In this document: piece after piece, positions 1 through 8,428 of the stretch
How the letters are laid out: each line of letters starts with the position of its first letter
Position numbering within the stretch: position 1 is the stretch's first letter
Origin: JAHJBR01 sp040757035
Lineage (GTDB): Archaea > Micrarchaeota > Micrarchaeia > Anstonellales > Bilamarchaeaceae
Length of the DNA: 64,000 nt
Reading direction: 5' to 3'
Assembly (NCBI GenBank): GCA_040757035.1
Contig: JBFLYM010000003.1
Span: 1-64,000 of the forward strand
Program-made: the position numbers and the translations under genes
Notes under the pieces: model-generated
Seen by the model: only the letters and a program-made list of their open reading frames with translations
What the model was told of the DNA's origin: nothing
Databases searched by the model: none

Positions 1-349
1 AACTGAGGCTTTGAAAAAACCTTAGTGACCGCACTAAACTTATCCAAAACTATTTCTAACACTTCGAGATGGGAGGTTCGCATAAAGGATTAATTCGTCT
101 CGTAAATTAAAAAACGCAAAAGTTTAGATTATATTTTTTATATCTTGTTCAAACTTTGAATCAACTGAATGTTCATCTAGTAATGGTTCTTTTCGGAAAT
201 TCATTATCTCGCCTTTAGGTGATCAGAGTAAATCCCGCAAATAAATAAAAAGCTTCGCATTTCAGGTCGAACTCAGTTTTTTAAATTAAATGGTAAAATA
301 ACCTTATTAAATTATAAAATTCTATAAAAAAAATAAGTTTAAATATTTA
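1..349. other. AT-rich stretch with no supported gene
   Basis: I see no convincing gene here. The only ATG-initiated reading frame of note is a 26-codon frame on the minus strand (204 down to 124), with no recognisable product. It sits in frame below an upstream stretch broken by a stop, so it could be the decayed end of an older gene. No tRNA-like cloverleaf was recognised. The right end (about 336-346) holds a TTTAAATA-like element that is a plausible TATA box for the ATPase gene starting at 368. Confidence 0.5.
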
Positions 350-367
350 TTGTTTGATAATAATTGT

Positions 368-1603
368 ATGGGTAGCAATTGTATGGAATATGTGCCAAGA
401 AATGCCGAGTCTGAGATAGAAAAATGGCTTGATGACAAAGAGATAATTCTTATTCGGGGTCCAAGGCAAAGCGGAAAAACTACATTACTATATAAAATAC
501 GTGAAACGCTTCTGAAAAGAGGAATAAATGAAAATGACATTGTAATGGTAACGTTTGAAGATGATTTGGAACGAATGAAATTTGAAAAAAATCCAAAGGA
601 GGTTATAGGTTTCCATCAAACGAAAAAGACATGGTTCTTATTTGATGAAATTCAATATGTGAACAATATTGGAAAAATATTGAAACTGCTTTATGATATT
701 TATCCAAATGCAAAATTTATAGTTACTGGTTCGTCATCTTTTGACTTGATTGAATTAGGGAAATACCTAGTTGGCCGAGTAGTTTTTGTAGACGTCTTAC
801 CATTTGATTTTTTAGAGTTCCTTAGAGCAAAAAGTCCAAAACATGAAAAGAAACTTGTCGAACTAAGAGCGAAAATCTGGTCTGGAAAAAAAGTAGAAAC
901 TGCATTCCTAGAAGAGTTCAATTCTTTTCTTAGAGATTACTTGAGATATGGAGCATATCCCAGGATTGTGCTGGAAGAAGATCAATCTAAAAAAGTACAA
1001 CTCCTGAAAACGCTATTTTCCAATTACGTGGAGAAGGATGTAGTCGCAAGATTCGGTAACAAATATCGCGAACCGGCTATTTTACTTTTAAAAACACTTG
1101 CAGCATCGGTCGGCAATCCAGTGAAGTACGAAACTCTCAGTCAGCAATCCGGAGTTTCTTATAATGAAGTGAAATCAATGCTGCCACTATTGCAGGACGC
1201 GCTTGTAATAGGCATAATCAAACCATTTTATAAAAATATTTCAACCGAAATAAGGAAAAATCCAAAGGTGTATTTTTTAGACAATGGGTTTAGAAATAAT
1301 CTTTTGGGTGATTTTTCAGGAAATATAACTGGGCAAGCGCTAGAGAATTTTGTATATTGCCAACTTATATCAAAGGGAAAGATTAATTATTGGAGAACTA
1401 CTTCTGGTGGAGAATTAGATTTTATTGTTGGTGATTTAGAAATAGCTGTAGAGGTTAAGAAAGCAGGAAAGACAAGCAAATCATTTACAAATTTCCTGTG
1501 CAAATATGCGCCAAAGAAAACATTTATAGTGTCGTTGGACGAATTAGGTTATGGAGAAACAAATGGAAAAAAATACCTTAAAATCCCAGCAGTGTATTTG
1601 TAG
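368..1603 (+). CDS. DUF4143-type AAA+ ATPase
   Basis: Predicted ATPase of the archaeal/bacterial AAA+ family that combines an N-terminal P-loop domain with a C-terminal DUF4143 domain (nuclease-fold-like). The Walker A motif GPRQSGKTT lies near residue 30 and the Walker B region is WFLFDEIQ. The C-terminal part has GGELDFIVGD followed by AVEVKKAGK, the E/D-x-D...E-x-K arrangement typical of this domain. The cellular role of the family is not established; members are often scattered, strain-specific genes. The frame is open from a TTG at 350, but ATG 368 lies about 25 nt after a TTTAAATA box and fits a leaderless start; ATG 383 is also possible. It stands alone and converges on the TPR gene. 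A second family member lies at 27588. Confidence 0.8.
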   Translation: MGSNCMEYVPRNAESEIEKWLDDKEIILIRGPRQSGKTTLLYKIRETLLKRGINENDIVMVTFEDDLERMKFEKNPKEVIGFHQTKKTWFLFDEIQYVNNIGKILKLLYDIYPNAKFIVTGSSSFDLIELGKYLVGRVVFVDVLPFDFLEFLRAKSPKHEKKLVELRAKIWSGKKVETAFLEEFNSFLRDYLRYGAYPRIVLEEDQSKKVQLLKTLFSNYVEKDVVARFGNKYREPAILLLKTLAASVGNPVKYETLSQQSGVSYNEVKSMLPLLQDALVIGIIKPFYKNISTEIRKNPKVYFLDNGFRNNLLGDFSGNITGQALENFVYCQLISKGKINYWRTTSGGELDFIVGDLEIAVEVKKAGKTSKSFTNFLCKYAPKKTFIVSLDELGYGETNGKKYLKIPAVYL

Positions 1604-1624
1604 CATTAAACAAAAAATGGTGGA

Positions 1625-2140
1625 TCAGCGTATTCGCTTTATTTTTTCTTCTAACGCTTTTCTATCATTTTCGCTAAGAAATATATTATCCTTGAAAAAA
1701 TTTAAATAAAATTCCTTTATCATTATTTTTGTCTTTTTAGGATCATTGATATAAGCAAGTTTCATATATTCATTATACTTCTTTTTACATTCTTGGTTTT
1801 GTTTATCATCTAAAAACATTAGGCATATTGCAGAGAGAAAATACGCTTCTGCATCATTTTTCTTTAACATTAATACGTTATTCAAGGTTTCTAATGCATC
1901 TGCAAACTCAAGTATTTCCATCTTTATAAGAGCATAAAATTTTAGATATTCAGAATCTTTTTTTAGAGAAAGCGCGTGTTCAAGCATTTCACATGCATAT
2001 TCATAATTTTTAAGTTTATAAGAAACAATTGAACGCAAATAATAAAATCTATCATTATTGTTTTTTGCGATGTTTTCGTCTAATATCTTCGCAGCTTCAG
2101 AATATTTGCCATTATTTATAAGTGTTTCAATATCAATCAT
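1625..2140 (-). CDS. TPR-like helical repeat protein
   Basis: A 171-residue protein made of tetratricopeptide-like helical hairpins. Repeated segments such as GKYSEAAKILDENIAKN, KNYEYACEMLEHALSLKK and LEFADALETLNNVLMLKK carry the small/aromatic/Ala pattern of TPR units over roughly residues 10-120. The C-terminal third is basic and charged. It has no signal peptide or membrane segment, so a cytoplasmic scaffold is likely, but partner and process are unknown. It is the last gene of a minus-strand series that starts with the HEAT protein. Its first codons lie in one copy of a 29-bp direct repeat whose second copy forms the end of the flippase gene upstream. Confidence 0.65.
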   Translation of the reverse strand: MIDIETLINNGKYSEAAKILDENIAKNNNDRFYYLRSIVSYKLKNYEYACEMLEHALSLKKDSEYLKFYALIKMEILEFADALETLNNVLMLKKNDAEAYFLSAICLMFLDDKQNQECKKKYNEYMKLAYINDPKKTKIMIKEFYLNFFKDNIFLSENDRKALEEKIKRIR

Positions 2141-2179
2141 ATTTTATTTTTATTTGCCATTATTTATAAGTGTTTCAAT
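2103..2179. repeat. Perfect 29-bp direct repeat at a gene junction
   Basis: Positions 2103-2131 and 2151-2179 are identical (both begin TATTTGCCATTATTTATAAG), with an offset of 48 bp. The first copy is inside the start of the TPR gene. The second supplies the last residues (KHL) and stop codon of the flippase gene. A local duplication of the TPR gene start therefore appears to have replaced the original end of the flippase gene. Confidence 0.9.
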
Positions 2180-3759
2180 GGTCGTAGGATACAATTAGAT
2201 CTAACTTTAAAAAACCTAGCAACTAATTTAACTAATTTTTCTACTATCATGCAATCTATTTTGTTTAAACCACCTAATTTTATGAGGAGAATACCATAAA
2301 CAAGAAATGAAAGCGACGACGCAAATGCAACGCCGATTATTTCAAACAACAGACCATGCAGTGAAAAATCAAAAAGATGTTTATAGGAAAGAATTACAAC
2401 GAGCAACATTGAGATTAGCGGTATAATTGTTTTCAAAATTATGCGTGGCACTTCAAATTTTGCGAATTTATATGCGTAAAAAATAATTATTAATTCGTTT
2501 ATAGAATACGAAAACGCTGTTGCATACGCCGCTCCGCTAACTCCATAAATTGGAATTAAGACAAGATTAAGTATAAAATTAAGAACAAGTCCTATAAAAG
2601 AGGATTTGAACAGCAGATCTGCGCGTCCTACCGCAGAAATCGCGCTTCTTGCAGGATGAGACACTATTCCTATCGCAATACCAGGAACAATGATATAAAA
2701 GAGCCAATAATAATCCGCATACGCTGGAAAAAGAATTTCTATGATTTCTCGCGCGAAAAAGAGAACGACAATTACCAACGGAATAGTGGTATATACGCTC
2801 CATTTTACCGCATTATTCGCTAAAGATTTAAAGATTTTTGATTCCATTCCGTGCATATGCGTAAGCATGGGTGTTAACACAGAAAAGATTTGAGATGAAA
2901 TTGTGTGCATCGCGGTTCTCGCCACATTCATAATAGAATTATACGCTCCGATTATATTTGATGAGGCATAATATCCCAATACAATGGTATCAATATATCC
3001 CATTAAAACGGATGAAGATTGACTAAGCACAGCTGCAATTCCATACGAAGCGGTTTCCAAAATATCTCTGTAGCCAAGCAATCCAAATCTTCCTGAAAAT
3101 TTTGCGAGTTTAATAAATATTGATATAAACATCGCAATATTCACTATCATAATTGACCAAAATGTTGCGTTAAGTGCAGATTCAACATTTTTTGTTGAGA
3201 ACAAAAATAACACTGTAACAAGAACTAGTTTTAAAAATGGTAGAATCGCAGAATACAATGCGCATTCTTCAAATTTCCTTAAGCCAAACAATGCGGATAA
3301 AAGAATTGCGTTAAACGAAAGCGAAATACCTATAAATAAAGTTATTACAAGAACAGGCGCGATATCTTTATTATAGTACGTTATTATGATATCATTTAGT
3401 GTATGAACACAAAAGGAGATCAAAACAGAGAATATTAAAAATGAGATAAGAGCAGTAAAGATGAGCGGTTTTATCTTATCCTGTTTTTTTGCTCCTTCAT
3501 AATAGGGAATAAATCTTGCGAGCGAATCGCCTATTCCTAAAATACCAATTGTTGCGATTATACTTGCAATTGCTAAAGAAAGAAAATAAATTCCTCCTTC
3601 TGCCGGAGTTATAACCCTTAAAATCAAAATATAAAACAGCAATCCACCTATTTTTGAGATTATTGCTGAAGTTATATTCAAAATGCCGCCCTTTGCGCCT
3701 TGTTTTGCAGCAATTATTCTGTCATCAATTTTATCATCATTCATCAATTTTATCATCAT
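2164..3759 (-). CDS. Polysaccharide flippase, MOP/MATE superfamily (Wzx-like)
   Basis: Integral membrane protein of about 531 residues with about 14 hydrophobic segments, matching the size and layout of O-antigen/polysaccharide flippases (RfbX/Wzx-like) of the MOP exporter superfamily. The N-terminal pattern GGILNITSAIISKIGGLLFY...RVITPAEGGIYFLSLA is characteristic. The expected role is flipping lipid-linked saccharides across the cytoplasmic membrane for surface glycan or glycoprotein assembly. No glycosyltransferases lie nearby. The start is uncertain: a 19-bp tandem duplication covers it and offers ATGs at 3759, 3756 and 3744. The final residues and stop come from a 29-bp duplicated segment shared with the next gene. 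Confidence 0.8.
   Translation of the reverse strand: MMIKLMNDDKIDDRIIAAKQGAKGGILNITSAIISKIGGLLFYILILRVITPAEGGIYFLSLAIASIIATIGILGIGDSLARFIPYYEGAKKQDKIKPLIFTALISFLIFSVLISFCVHTLNDIIITYYNKDIAPVLVITLFIGISLSFNAILLSALFGLRKFEECALYSAILPFLKLVLVTVLFLFSTKNVESALNATFWSIMIVNIAMFISIFIKLAKFSGRFGLLGYRDILETASYGIAAVLSQSSSVLMGYIDTIVLGYYASSNIIGAYNSIMNVARTAMHTISSQIFSVLTPMLTHMHGMESKIFKSLANNAVKWSVYTTIPLVIVVLFFAREIIEILFPAYADYYWLFYIIVPGIAIGIVSHPARSAISAVGRADLLFKSSFIGLVLNFILNLVLIPIYGVSGAAYATAFSYSINELIIIFYAYKFAKFEVPRIILKTIIPLISMLLVVILSYKHLFDFSLHGLLFEIIGVAFASSLSFLVYGILLIKLGGLNKIDCMIVEKLVKLVARFFKVRSNCILRPLKHL
3722..3759. repeat. 19-bp tandem duplication covering a start codon
   Basis: The 19-bp unit TCATCAATTTTATCATCAT occurs twice back to back (3722-3740, 3741-3759), followed by a partial third copy. 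On the coding strand it encodes the N-terminal MMIKLMNDDKIDD of the flippase and multiplies its possible start codons. Confidence 0.85.
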
Positions 3760-3776
3760 TTATCAATTTTATATTC

Positions 3777-4361
3777 TCAAGTTTCTGAATATATTATACT
3801 TACAAATCGCTCAAAAAAAGTAAGGACACACAATATCGCTGTAAACATCAGTACTATGGACGCGAGATATTCATTATCAAGCAAAACAAATAAATATGAT
3901 ATTAAAAGAAGAAAACTTCTTTCCATGCGTTCAAGCATTCCTGATATTTTCACTGCTTGTTCATGTCTTATCGCTTTGGTATATACGGCATACGCTTTAA
4001 CAAAGCTGGTCATCCCTGTTCCAAAAAAAAGTATAATCAAAAGCCAGATATCATTCTGCAGGATGAACTGCGAAATATGAATATTAAATAGCGTAAGAAT
4101 TATTAAAAATTCAACAATGCGGTTCGCAATTCCGCACGTAAATTTTGCGCTTTGTATCTGTATACTAGCTTTTTGCGCAACTATATAACGCCATATGCCC
4201 ATGAAAAATGCTAAAACAAAAAATCCAAATGAAATGCGACTGCTGTAATTATATACAAAATACGCGAGAAGTGCGAAAATTACTGTAAGTGCTGAAATAA
4301 AATTGGAATTAAAAAATAATCCATCAAAAAATCCTTGAAATGTTTTATTATTTTTGAACAT
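3777..4361 (-). CDS. CDP-alcohol phosphatidyltransferase homologue lacking catalytic aspartates
   Basis: A 194-residue protein with about six membrane segments. The C-terminal half has GMLERMERSFLLL, matching the GxxER-x-ER-x-LLL signature that follows the active site in archaeal CDP-alcohol phosphatidyltransferases (archaetidylinositol/serine-phosphate synthase types). The N-terminal NSNFISALTVIF also fits. These enzymes normally carry DGxxAR...GxxxDxxxD, which binds metal and CDP. Here the corresponding stretch, about residues 54-85 (MGIWRYIVAQK...TCGIANRIVEF), contains no aspartate at all. It is therefore probably a non-catalytic paralogue or a strongly changed enzyme. It is tightly packed between the PAC2 gene and the flippase, which suggests co-transcription and a membrane-lipid or glycan context. 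Confidence 0.65.
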   Translation of the reverse strand: MFKNNKTFQGFFDGLFFNSNFISALTVIFALLAYFVYNYSSRISFGFFVLAFFMGIWRYIVAQKASIQIQSAKFTCGIANRIVEFLIILTLFNIHISQFILQNDIWLLIILFFGTGMTSFVKAYAVYTKAIRHEQAVKISGMLERMERSFLLLISYLFVLLDNEYLASIVLMFTAILCVLTFFERFVSIIYSET

Positions 4362-4363
4362 AT

Positions 4364-5089
4364 TTATCTATACATACCGCCACTAGGTGGTCCGCCTTTT
4401 GTAATAACCTTAGATTTTATTACATTATCTTTCGCCTTATGACCGAGCCTACGCGCTTCTTTTTCAAGTTCAATAGTATCTATCGGAACATCTATTATTT
4501 TTGACAATGTTTGTAATGCGTTTGATGCCGCCTTTGGATCCACAAAGTCTGGGTTAGCTTCTGCGAGTACAGCAAGAATAGAGTAATCGCTCATGCTTCC
4601 AATCGCAAGCAATGTTCCGGCAACTCCGGTAGTCGCGCCTTCCTTTATGCTTTTTCCTATTTTTTTGGAGATAAGCGACTCCACACTCTCCTTTTCATTT
4701 CCAACAAGATAAACAGCATTTTCGGATCCCTTTAATGAGATTCCACCTATTGAAATTATTTTTTTGGATTTTAATTCAGTCGCGAATTCAAGAATTTTTA
4801 TTGCGAGTTCATTAGAAACCGCAACCGGAACAACTATCTCGCTCAAAATCACAATTATATTTTTATCTTTTGAATAATAAATTCTAACTGGTGGAAGCGG
4901 CGTATAATTATGTATCGCCGCGAGCGGTGCGAATTCATTGCTCATAACGTATCCAATGATAACAAATCCGCATTTCTCAACTAAGTATGATGTTGCCACG
5001 CTTCCAACTAATCCAATCCCAGGAAAACCAACTATAAAAAGCGGTTCTTTTGCATCTATCTGAGATGTCCGAATTATTTCAATTGCCAT
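4364..5089 (-). CDS. PAC2 family protein (proteasome-assembly-chaperone-like, COG2047)
   Basis: A protein of about 241 residues with the PAC2-family signature near the N-terminus, EPLFIVGFPGIGLVGSVATSYL, followed by alternating beta/alpha segments including ISIGGISLKG and TTGVAGTLLAIG. Archaeal PAC2 proteins resemble eukaryotic proteasome assembly chaperone 2, but their biochemical role is not settled. The frame extends to 5128, but ATG 5089 (MAIEIIRT) gives the usual family N-terminus and is preferred. The gene is followed after 2 nt by the CDP-alcohol phosphatidyltransferase homologue. No proteasome genes are in the window. Confidence 0.8.
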   Translation of the reverse strand: MAIEIIRTSQIDAKEPLFIVGFPGIGLVGSVATSYLVEKCGFVIIGYVMSNEFAPLAAIHNYTPLPPVRIYYSKDKNIIVILSEIVVPVAVSNELAIKILEFATELKSKKIISIGGISLKGSENAVYLVGNEKESVESLISKKIGKSIKEGATTGVAGTLLAIGSMSDYSILAVLAEANPDFVDPKAASNALQTLSKIIDVPIDTIELEKEARRLGHKAKDNVIKSKVITKGGPPSGGMYR

Positions 5090-5150
5090 AAATGTAAAAT
5101 ATTTCTCAAACTTTATAAATATTAACAAAGTATATTAACACTTAATATTT

Positions 5151-6308
5151 TCAATATTTTATTCTTTGCACATGCTCAATATCCTTGTCGCCTCTTCCGG
5201 ACAGGTTCACAATAATTATTTTGTTTTTATCTATTTTTTCCGCAATCTTCACTGCATACGCAACAGCATGGGCGCTTTCAAGCGCTGGAATTATTCCCTC
5301 GCATTTTGAAAGGAGGTAAAAGGCATCAAGCGCCTCATTATCCAAAACCGAAACATATTCTACCCGGTTTTCATCGTGAAGTTGCGAGTGTTCCGGACCC
5401 ACAGCAGGATAATCTAGCCCTGCGGATATTGAGTGAGTATCCATTATCTGGCCGTTCTCGTCCTCAAGCAAGTAGCTAAACATTCCGTGCAATATTCCTG
5501 GTTTTCCATAACCGGTAAGCCGGGCTGCGTGCTTTTTTCCGTCTCCGCCAGCTTCAACACCGATCATTTTTACGTTTGTATCCATAAACGGATAGAACAA
5601 ACCGATCGCATTACTTCCACCGCCTACGCATGCAACCAGGTAATTCGGCAGTTTTCCCTCTGCTTCTAGGATTTGCGCCCGCGCTTCCTTTCCGATTACC
5701 GATTGAAAATCCCTTACCATTGTAGGATAAGGATGCGGACCGAGTGCAGAACCCAGAAGATAATGTGTATTTTGAAAATTCGCAGTGTAATCCCTTAGCG
5801 CGTCATTTACCGCATCTTTGAGCATTTGCGAACCACTCTCTACTATGTTGATTTTTGCTCCAAGAAGGTTCATTCTAAAAACATTTGGTTTCTGCCTTTC
5901 TACATCTATTTTGCCCATGTAAATTTCGCATTTCATTCCAAAAAGCGCTGCGGCTGCGGCTGTTGCGACTCCATGCTGTCCTGCCCCGGTTTCGGCAATT
6001 ATCCTTTCTTTTCCCATTTTTTTCGCAAGTAAAATTTGTCCGATTGCATTGTTTATTTTGTGCGCTCCGGTATGAAGCAAATCCTCGCGCTTAAGATAGA
6101 TTTTTGCTCCACCAATTTTTTTAGTTAATCGCGATGCAAAATAAAGCGGAGTTTCTCTTCCTGCATAATGTTTTAGATAATAAGCGAATTCCTTTTGAAA
6201 TGCAGTGTCTTCTCTATATTTCACATATGCCTGTTCAAGTTCGGCAAGGGCAGGAACCAATGTTTCGGGTATGAATTGCCCGCCGTATTTTCCAAAATAG
6301 CGGTTCAT
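5151..6308 (-). CDS. trpB: Tryptophan synthase beta chain, stand-alone
   Basis: PLP enzyme of 385 residues that condenses indole with serine to give tryptophan. Visible motifs are the N-terminal FGKYGGQFIPETLVPAL, the PLP lysine in HTGAHKINNA (Lys84), the catalytic glutamate in ETGAGQHG, the phosphate-binding loop GGGSNAIG and the C-terminal LSGRGDKD, all of the TrpB1 type. No trpA or other trp gene is near, so it may act as an indole-scavenging synthase or serine deaminase. The frame is open for 52 more codons to ATG 6464, which overlaps the HEAT stop codon as TAATG. That extension is not part of the family, but the overlap leaves translational coupling possible. Confidence 0.93.
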   Translation of the reverse strand: MNRYFGKYGGQFIPETLVPALAELEQAYVKYREDTAFQKEFAYYLKHYAGRETPLYFASRLTKKIGGAKIYLKREDLLHTGAHKINNAIGQILLAKKMGKERIIAETGAGQHGVATAAAAALFGMKCEIYMGKIDVERQKPNVFRMNLLGAKINIVESGSQMLKDAVNDALRDYTANFQNTHYLLGSALGPHPYPTMVRDFQSVIGKEARAQILEAEGKLPNYLVACVGGGSNAIGLFYPFMDTNVKMIGVEAGGDGKKHAARLTGYGKPGILHGMFSYLLEDENGQIMDTHSISAGLDYPAVGPEHSQLHDENRVEYVSVLDNEALDAFYLLSKCEGIIPALESAHAVAYAVKIAEKIDKNKIIIVNLSGRGDKDIEHVQRIKY

Positions 6309-6457
6309 GAGTTTGATTACTTTAGTAATTCTTTTAATGGTTTGCCGGTACTTTGTATTTTTCAAGCAGCCAATATCAAAGCGGAATGTATTTCGTAACC
6401 ACGTCTCTTTAATTCTAAAAAAAACAACATTCTCTGCAGGTCTATTATTATCTTTTG

Positions 6458-6598
6458 AATGCATTAATAAGTCTGTTTTTGTTCTTTGTGTGCATTCTCT
6501 GTCTTTTCACGTAGTTCTTTAATAATCTTCTCTATGTTTTTTACTTTAACCTCCATTGATGCTTCACTCTCACTCAATGCATTAATAAGTCTGTTTTT
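6458..6598. repeat. Perfect 23-bp direct repeat at the 3' end of the HEAT gene
   Basis: Positions 6458-6480 and 6576-6598 are identical (AATGCATTAATAAGTCTGTT plus TTT), with an offset of 118 bp. On the coding strand one copy encodes the internal KNRLINA of the HEAT protein; the other, in a shifted frame, encodes its last residues and stop. This is the same kind of duplication-made gene end seen at 2103-2179. Confidence 0.85.
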
Positions 6599-7774
6599 TA
6601 ATTCTTCATTTAATTGCTTGGTGTCAGCAGGCTTTTGTAATATTTTTTCAAGTGCCCATGCTGCATTCCTTCTTACATTTTCATCTTCATCTTCATCCTC
6701 TAATACTCTAATCAAAGGTCCAACAGCGCTTACATCTCCCAATTTTCCAAGTGCATCTGCTGCACGTGCTCTTACATTTTCATCTTCATCCTCTAATGCT
6801 CTAATCAAAGGTCCAACAGCGCTTACATCTCTTAATTCTCCAAGTGCCCATGCTGCATTCATTCTTACATTTTCATGTTTATCCTCTAATGCTCTAATCA
6901 AAGATCCAACAGCGCTTACATCTCCTATTCTTCCAAGTGCCCATGCTGCATTCATTCTTACATTTTCATCTTCATCCTCTAATGCTCTAATCAAAGGTCC
7001 AACAGCGTGTTCTCCTAATTTTCCAAGTGCCCATGCTGCATTCCTTCTTACATTTTCATCTTCATCCTCTAATGCTCTAATCAAAGGTCCAACAGCGCTT
7101 ACATCTCCCAATTTTCCAAGTGCATCTGCTGCACATGCTCTTACATTTTCATGTTTATCCTCTAATACTCTAATCAAAGGTCCAACAGCGCTTACATCTC
7201 TTAATTTTCCAAGTGCCCATGCTGCATTCATTCTTACATTTTCATCTTCATCTTCATCCTCTAATACTCTAATCAAAGGTCCAACAGCGCTTACATCTCC
7301 CAATTTTCCAAGTGCCTCTGCTGCACGTGCTCTTACATTTTCATGTTTATCCTCTAATACTCTAATCAAAGGTCCAACAGCGCTTACATCTCTTAATTCT
7401 CCAAGTGCCCATGCTGCATTCCTTCTTACATTTTCATGTTTATCCTCTAATGCTCTAATCAAAGATCCAACAGCGCTTACATCTCTCAATTTTCCAAGTG
7501 CCCATGCTGCATTCCTTCTTACATTTTCATCTTCATCCTCTAATACTCTAATCAAAGGTCCAACAGCGCTTACATCTCTTAATTCTCCAAGTGCCCATGC
7601 TGCATTCCTTCTTACATTTTCATGTTTATCCTCTAATGCTCTAATCAAAGATCCAACAGCGCTTACATCTCTCAATTTTCCAAGTGCCTCTGCTGCACTG
7701 CTTCTTACATTTTCATCTTCATCCTCTAATGCTCTAATCAATTTTTTAATACGATCCTCAACATTCTCTGTCAT
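6464..7774 (-). CDS. HEAT-repeat protein with 12 near-identical units
   Basis: A 436-residue alpha-helical solenoid of the PBS-lyase/HEAT type. Twelve units follow each other from about residue 8 to 390, mostly 31 residues long, with a consensus like LIRVLEDEDENVRRNAAWAL followed by GKLRDVSAVGP. Two units (6 and 12) carry an extra ED pair and unit 8 is one residue shorter. Units alternate between EDEDENVR and EDKHENVR helices and are nearly identical at DNA level, which implies recent amplification or gene conversion. The last 50 residues form a charged, probably coiled-coil tail. There is a good ribosome binding site (GGGTGATG) before ATG 7774. Such solenoids mediate protein binding; the partner is unknown. 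It lies directly upstream of trpB on the same strand. Confidence 0.88.
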   Translation of the reverse strand: MTENVEDRIKKLIRALEDEDENVRSSAAEALGKLRDVSAVGSLIRALEDKHENVRRNAAWALGELRDVSAVGPLIRVLEDEDENVRRNAAWALGKLRDVSAVGSLIRALEDKHENVRRNAAWALGELRDVSAVGPLIRVLEDKHENVRARAAEALGKLGDVSAVGPLIRVLEDEDEDENVRMNAAWALGKLRDVSAVGPLIRVLEDKHENVRACAADALGKLGDVSAVGPLIRALEDEDENVRRNAAWALGKLGEHAVGPLIRALEDEDENVRMNAAWALGRIGDVSAVGSLIRALEDKHENVRMNAAWALGELRDVSAVGPLIRALEDEDENVRARAADALGKLGDVSAVGPLIRVLEDEDEDENVRRNAAWALEKILQKPADTKQLNEELKNRLINALSESEASMEVKVKNIEKIIKELREKTENAHKEQKQTY

Positions 7775-7915
7775 CTTTCATCACCCTTATTTGATATTAT
7801 AAATTGTAAAAATTTATAAATTGCACGGGTTATCTCGAAAACTCGCACCGAAAAGCGTAAGAATTTTTCTGTTGAATATATTTGATATATAGCAAATAGG
7901 TAAATAGGTAAAAAT

Positions 7916-8353
7916 ATGGAAAGGGTTCTCATTATTATTGGAAGCGAAAGCGATAGAAAAATTTCTGAAAAGGCAGAAGAAATTTTGAATGAATTCCAAG
8001 TGAAATTTAGAACCGAAGTAGCCTCTGCGCATAGAAATCCGGAAAAACTAGAAAAAATCTTGAAAAAAACAAACGCAAATGTGATTATTGCGATTGCTGG
8101 TTTAAGTGCACATCTCCCCGGCGTTTGCGCATCAAAAACAATAAAACCAGTTATAGGTGTGCCAGTAAATGTAAAGCTTGAAGGTTTGGACGCGTTATTG
8201 AGTATAATGAATATGCCTTCAGGAATTCCTGTTGCAAGCGTTGGGGTTGATAGTGGAAAAAACGCGGCATTACTCGCGCTTCAGATATTTGCGGTTTCGG
8301 ACAAAAAATTACAAAAAAAACTTTCAGAATATCGCAAAAAAATCGTGATATAA
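7916..8353 (+). CDS. purE: N5-carboxyaminoimidazole ribonucleotide mutase
   Basis: A 145-residue PurE, which converts N5-CAIR to CAIR in de novo purine synthesis. Family motifs are GSESDRKISEKA at the N-terminus, SAHRNPEKLE with the catalytic histidine, AIAGLSAHLPGV, PVIGVPV, LLSIMNMPSGIPVA and NAALLALQI. The length is normal for a single-domain class I-like PurE. No purK is in the window; purD lies at 59190, so purine genes are dispersed. The frame after the TAA stop at 8351-8353 stays open and runs directly into the tRNA methyltransferase sequence that follows. Confidence 0.93.
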   Translation: MERVLIIIGSESDRKISEKAEEILNEFQVKFRTEVASAHRNPEKLEKILKKTNANVIIAIAGLSAHLPGVCASKTIKPVIGVPVNVKLEGLDALLSIMNMPSGIPVASVGVDSGKNAALLALQIFAVSDKKLQKKLSEYRKKIVI

Positions 8354-8428
8354 ATCAAATTTCACCTTCCCAATCTGCTTAAAAAACTCAAGCGCGGACC
8401 TGCAATAATTCATCCAAAAGATGCAGGT

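Noticed and set aside
1..349. Possible gene remnant on the minus strand (204 to 124)
   Set aside because: Only 26 codons, with no recognised family; too short to call a gene.
6309..6464. 52-codon N-terminal extension of trpB as a true protein part
   Set aside because: TrpB proteins begin at the equivalent of ATG 6308, and the extension has no family counterpart; the TAATG overlap is noted but not decisive.
6486..7802. Open reading frame of 438 codons on the plus strand across the HEAT gene
   Set aside because: It is the complement of near-identical repeats, gives a repetitive Ser/Leu/Thr peptide without a family, and has no ribosome binding site; the minus-strand HEAT protein is the clear gene.
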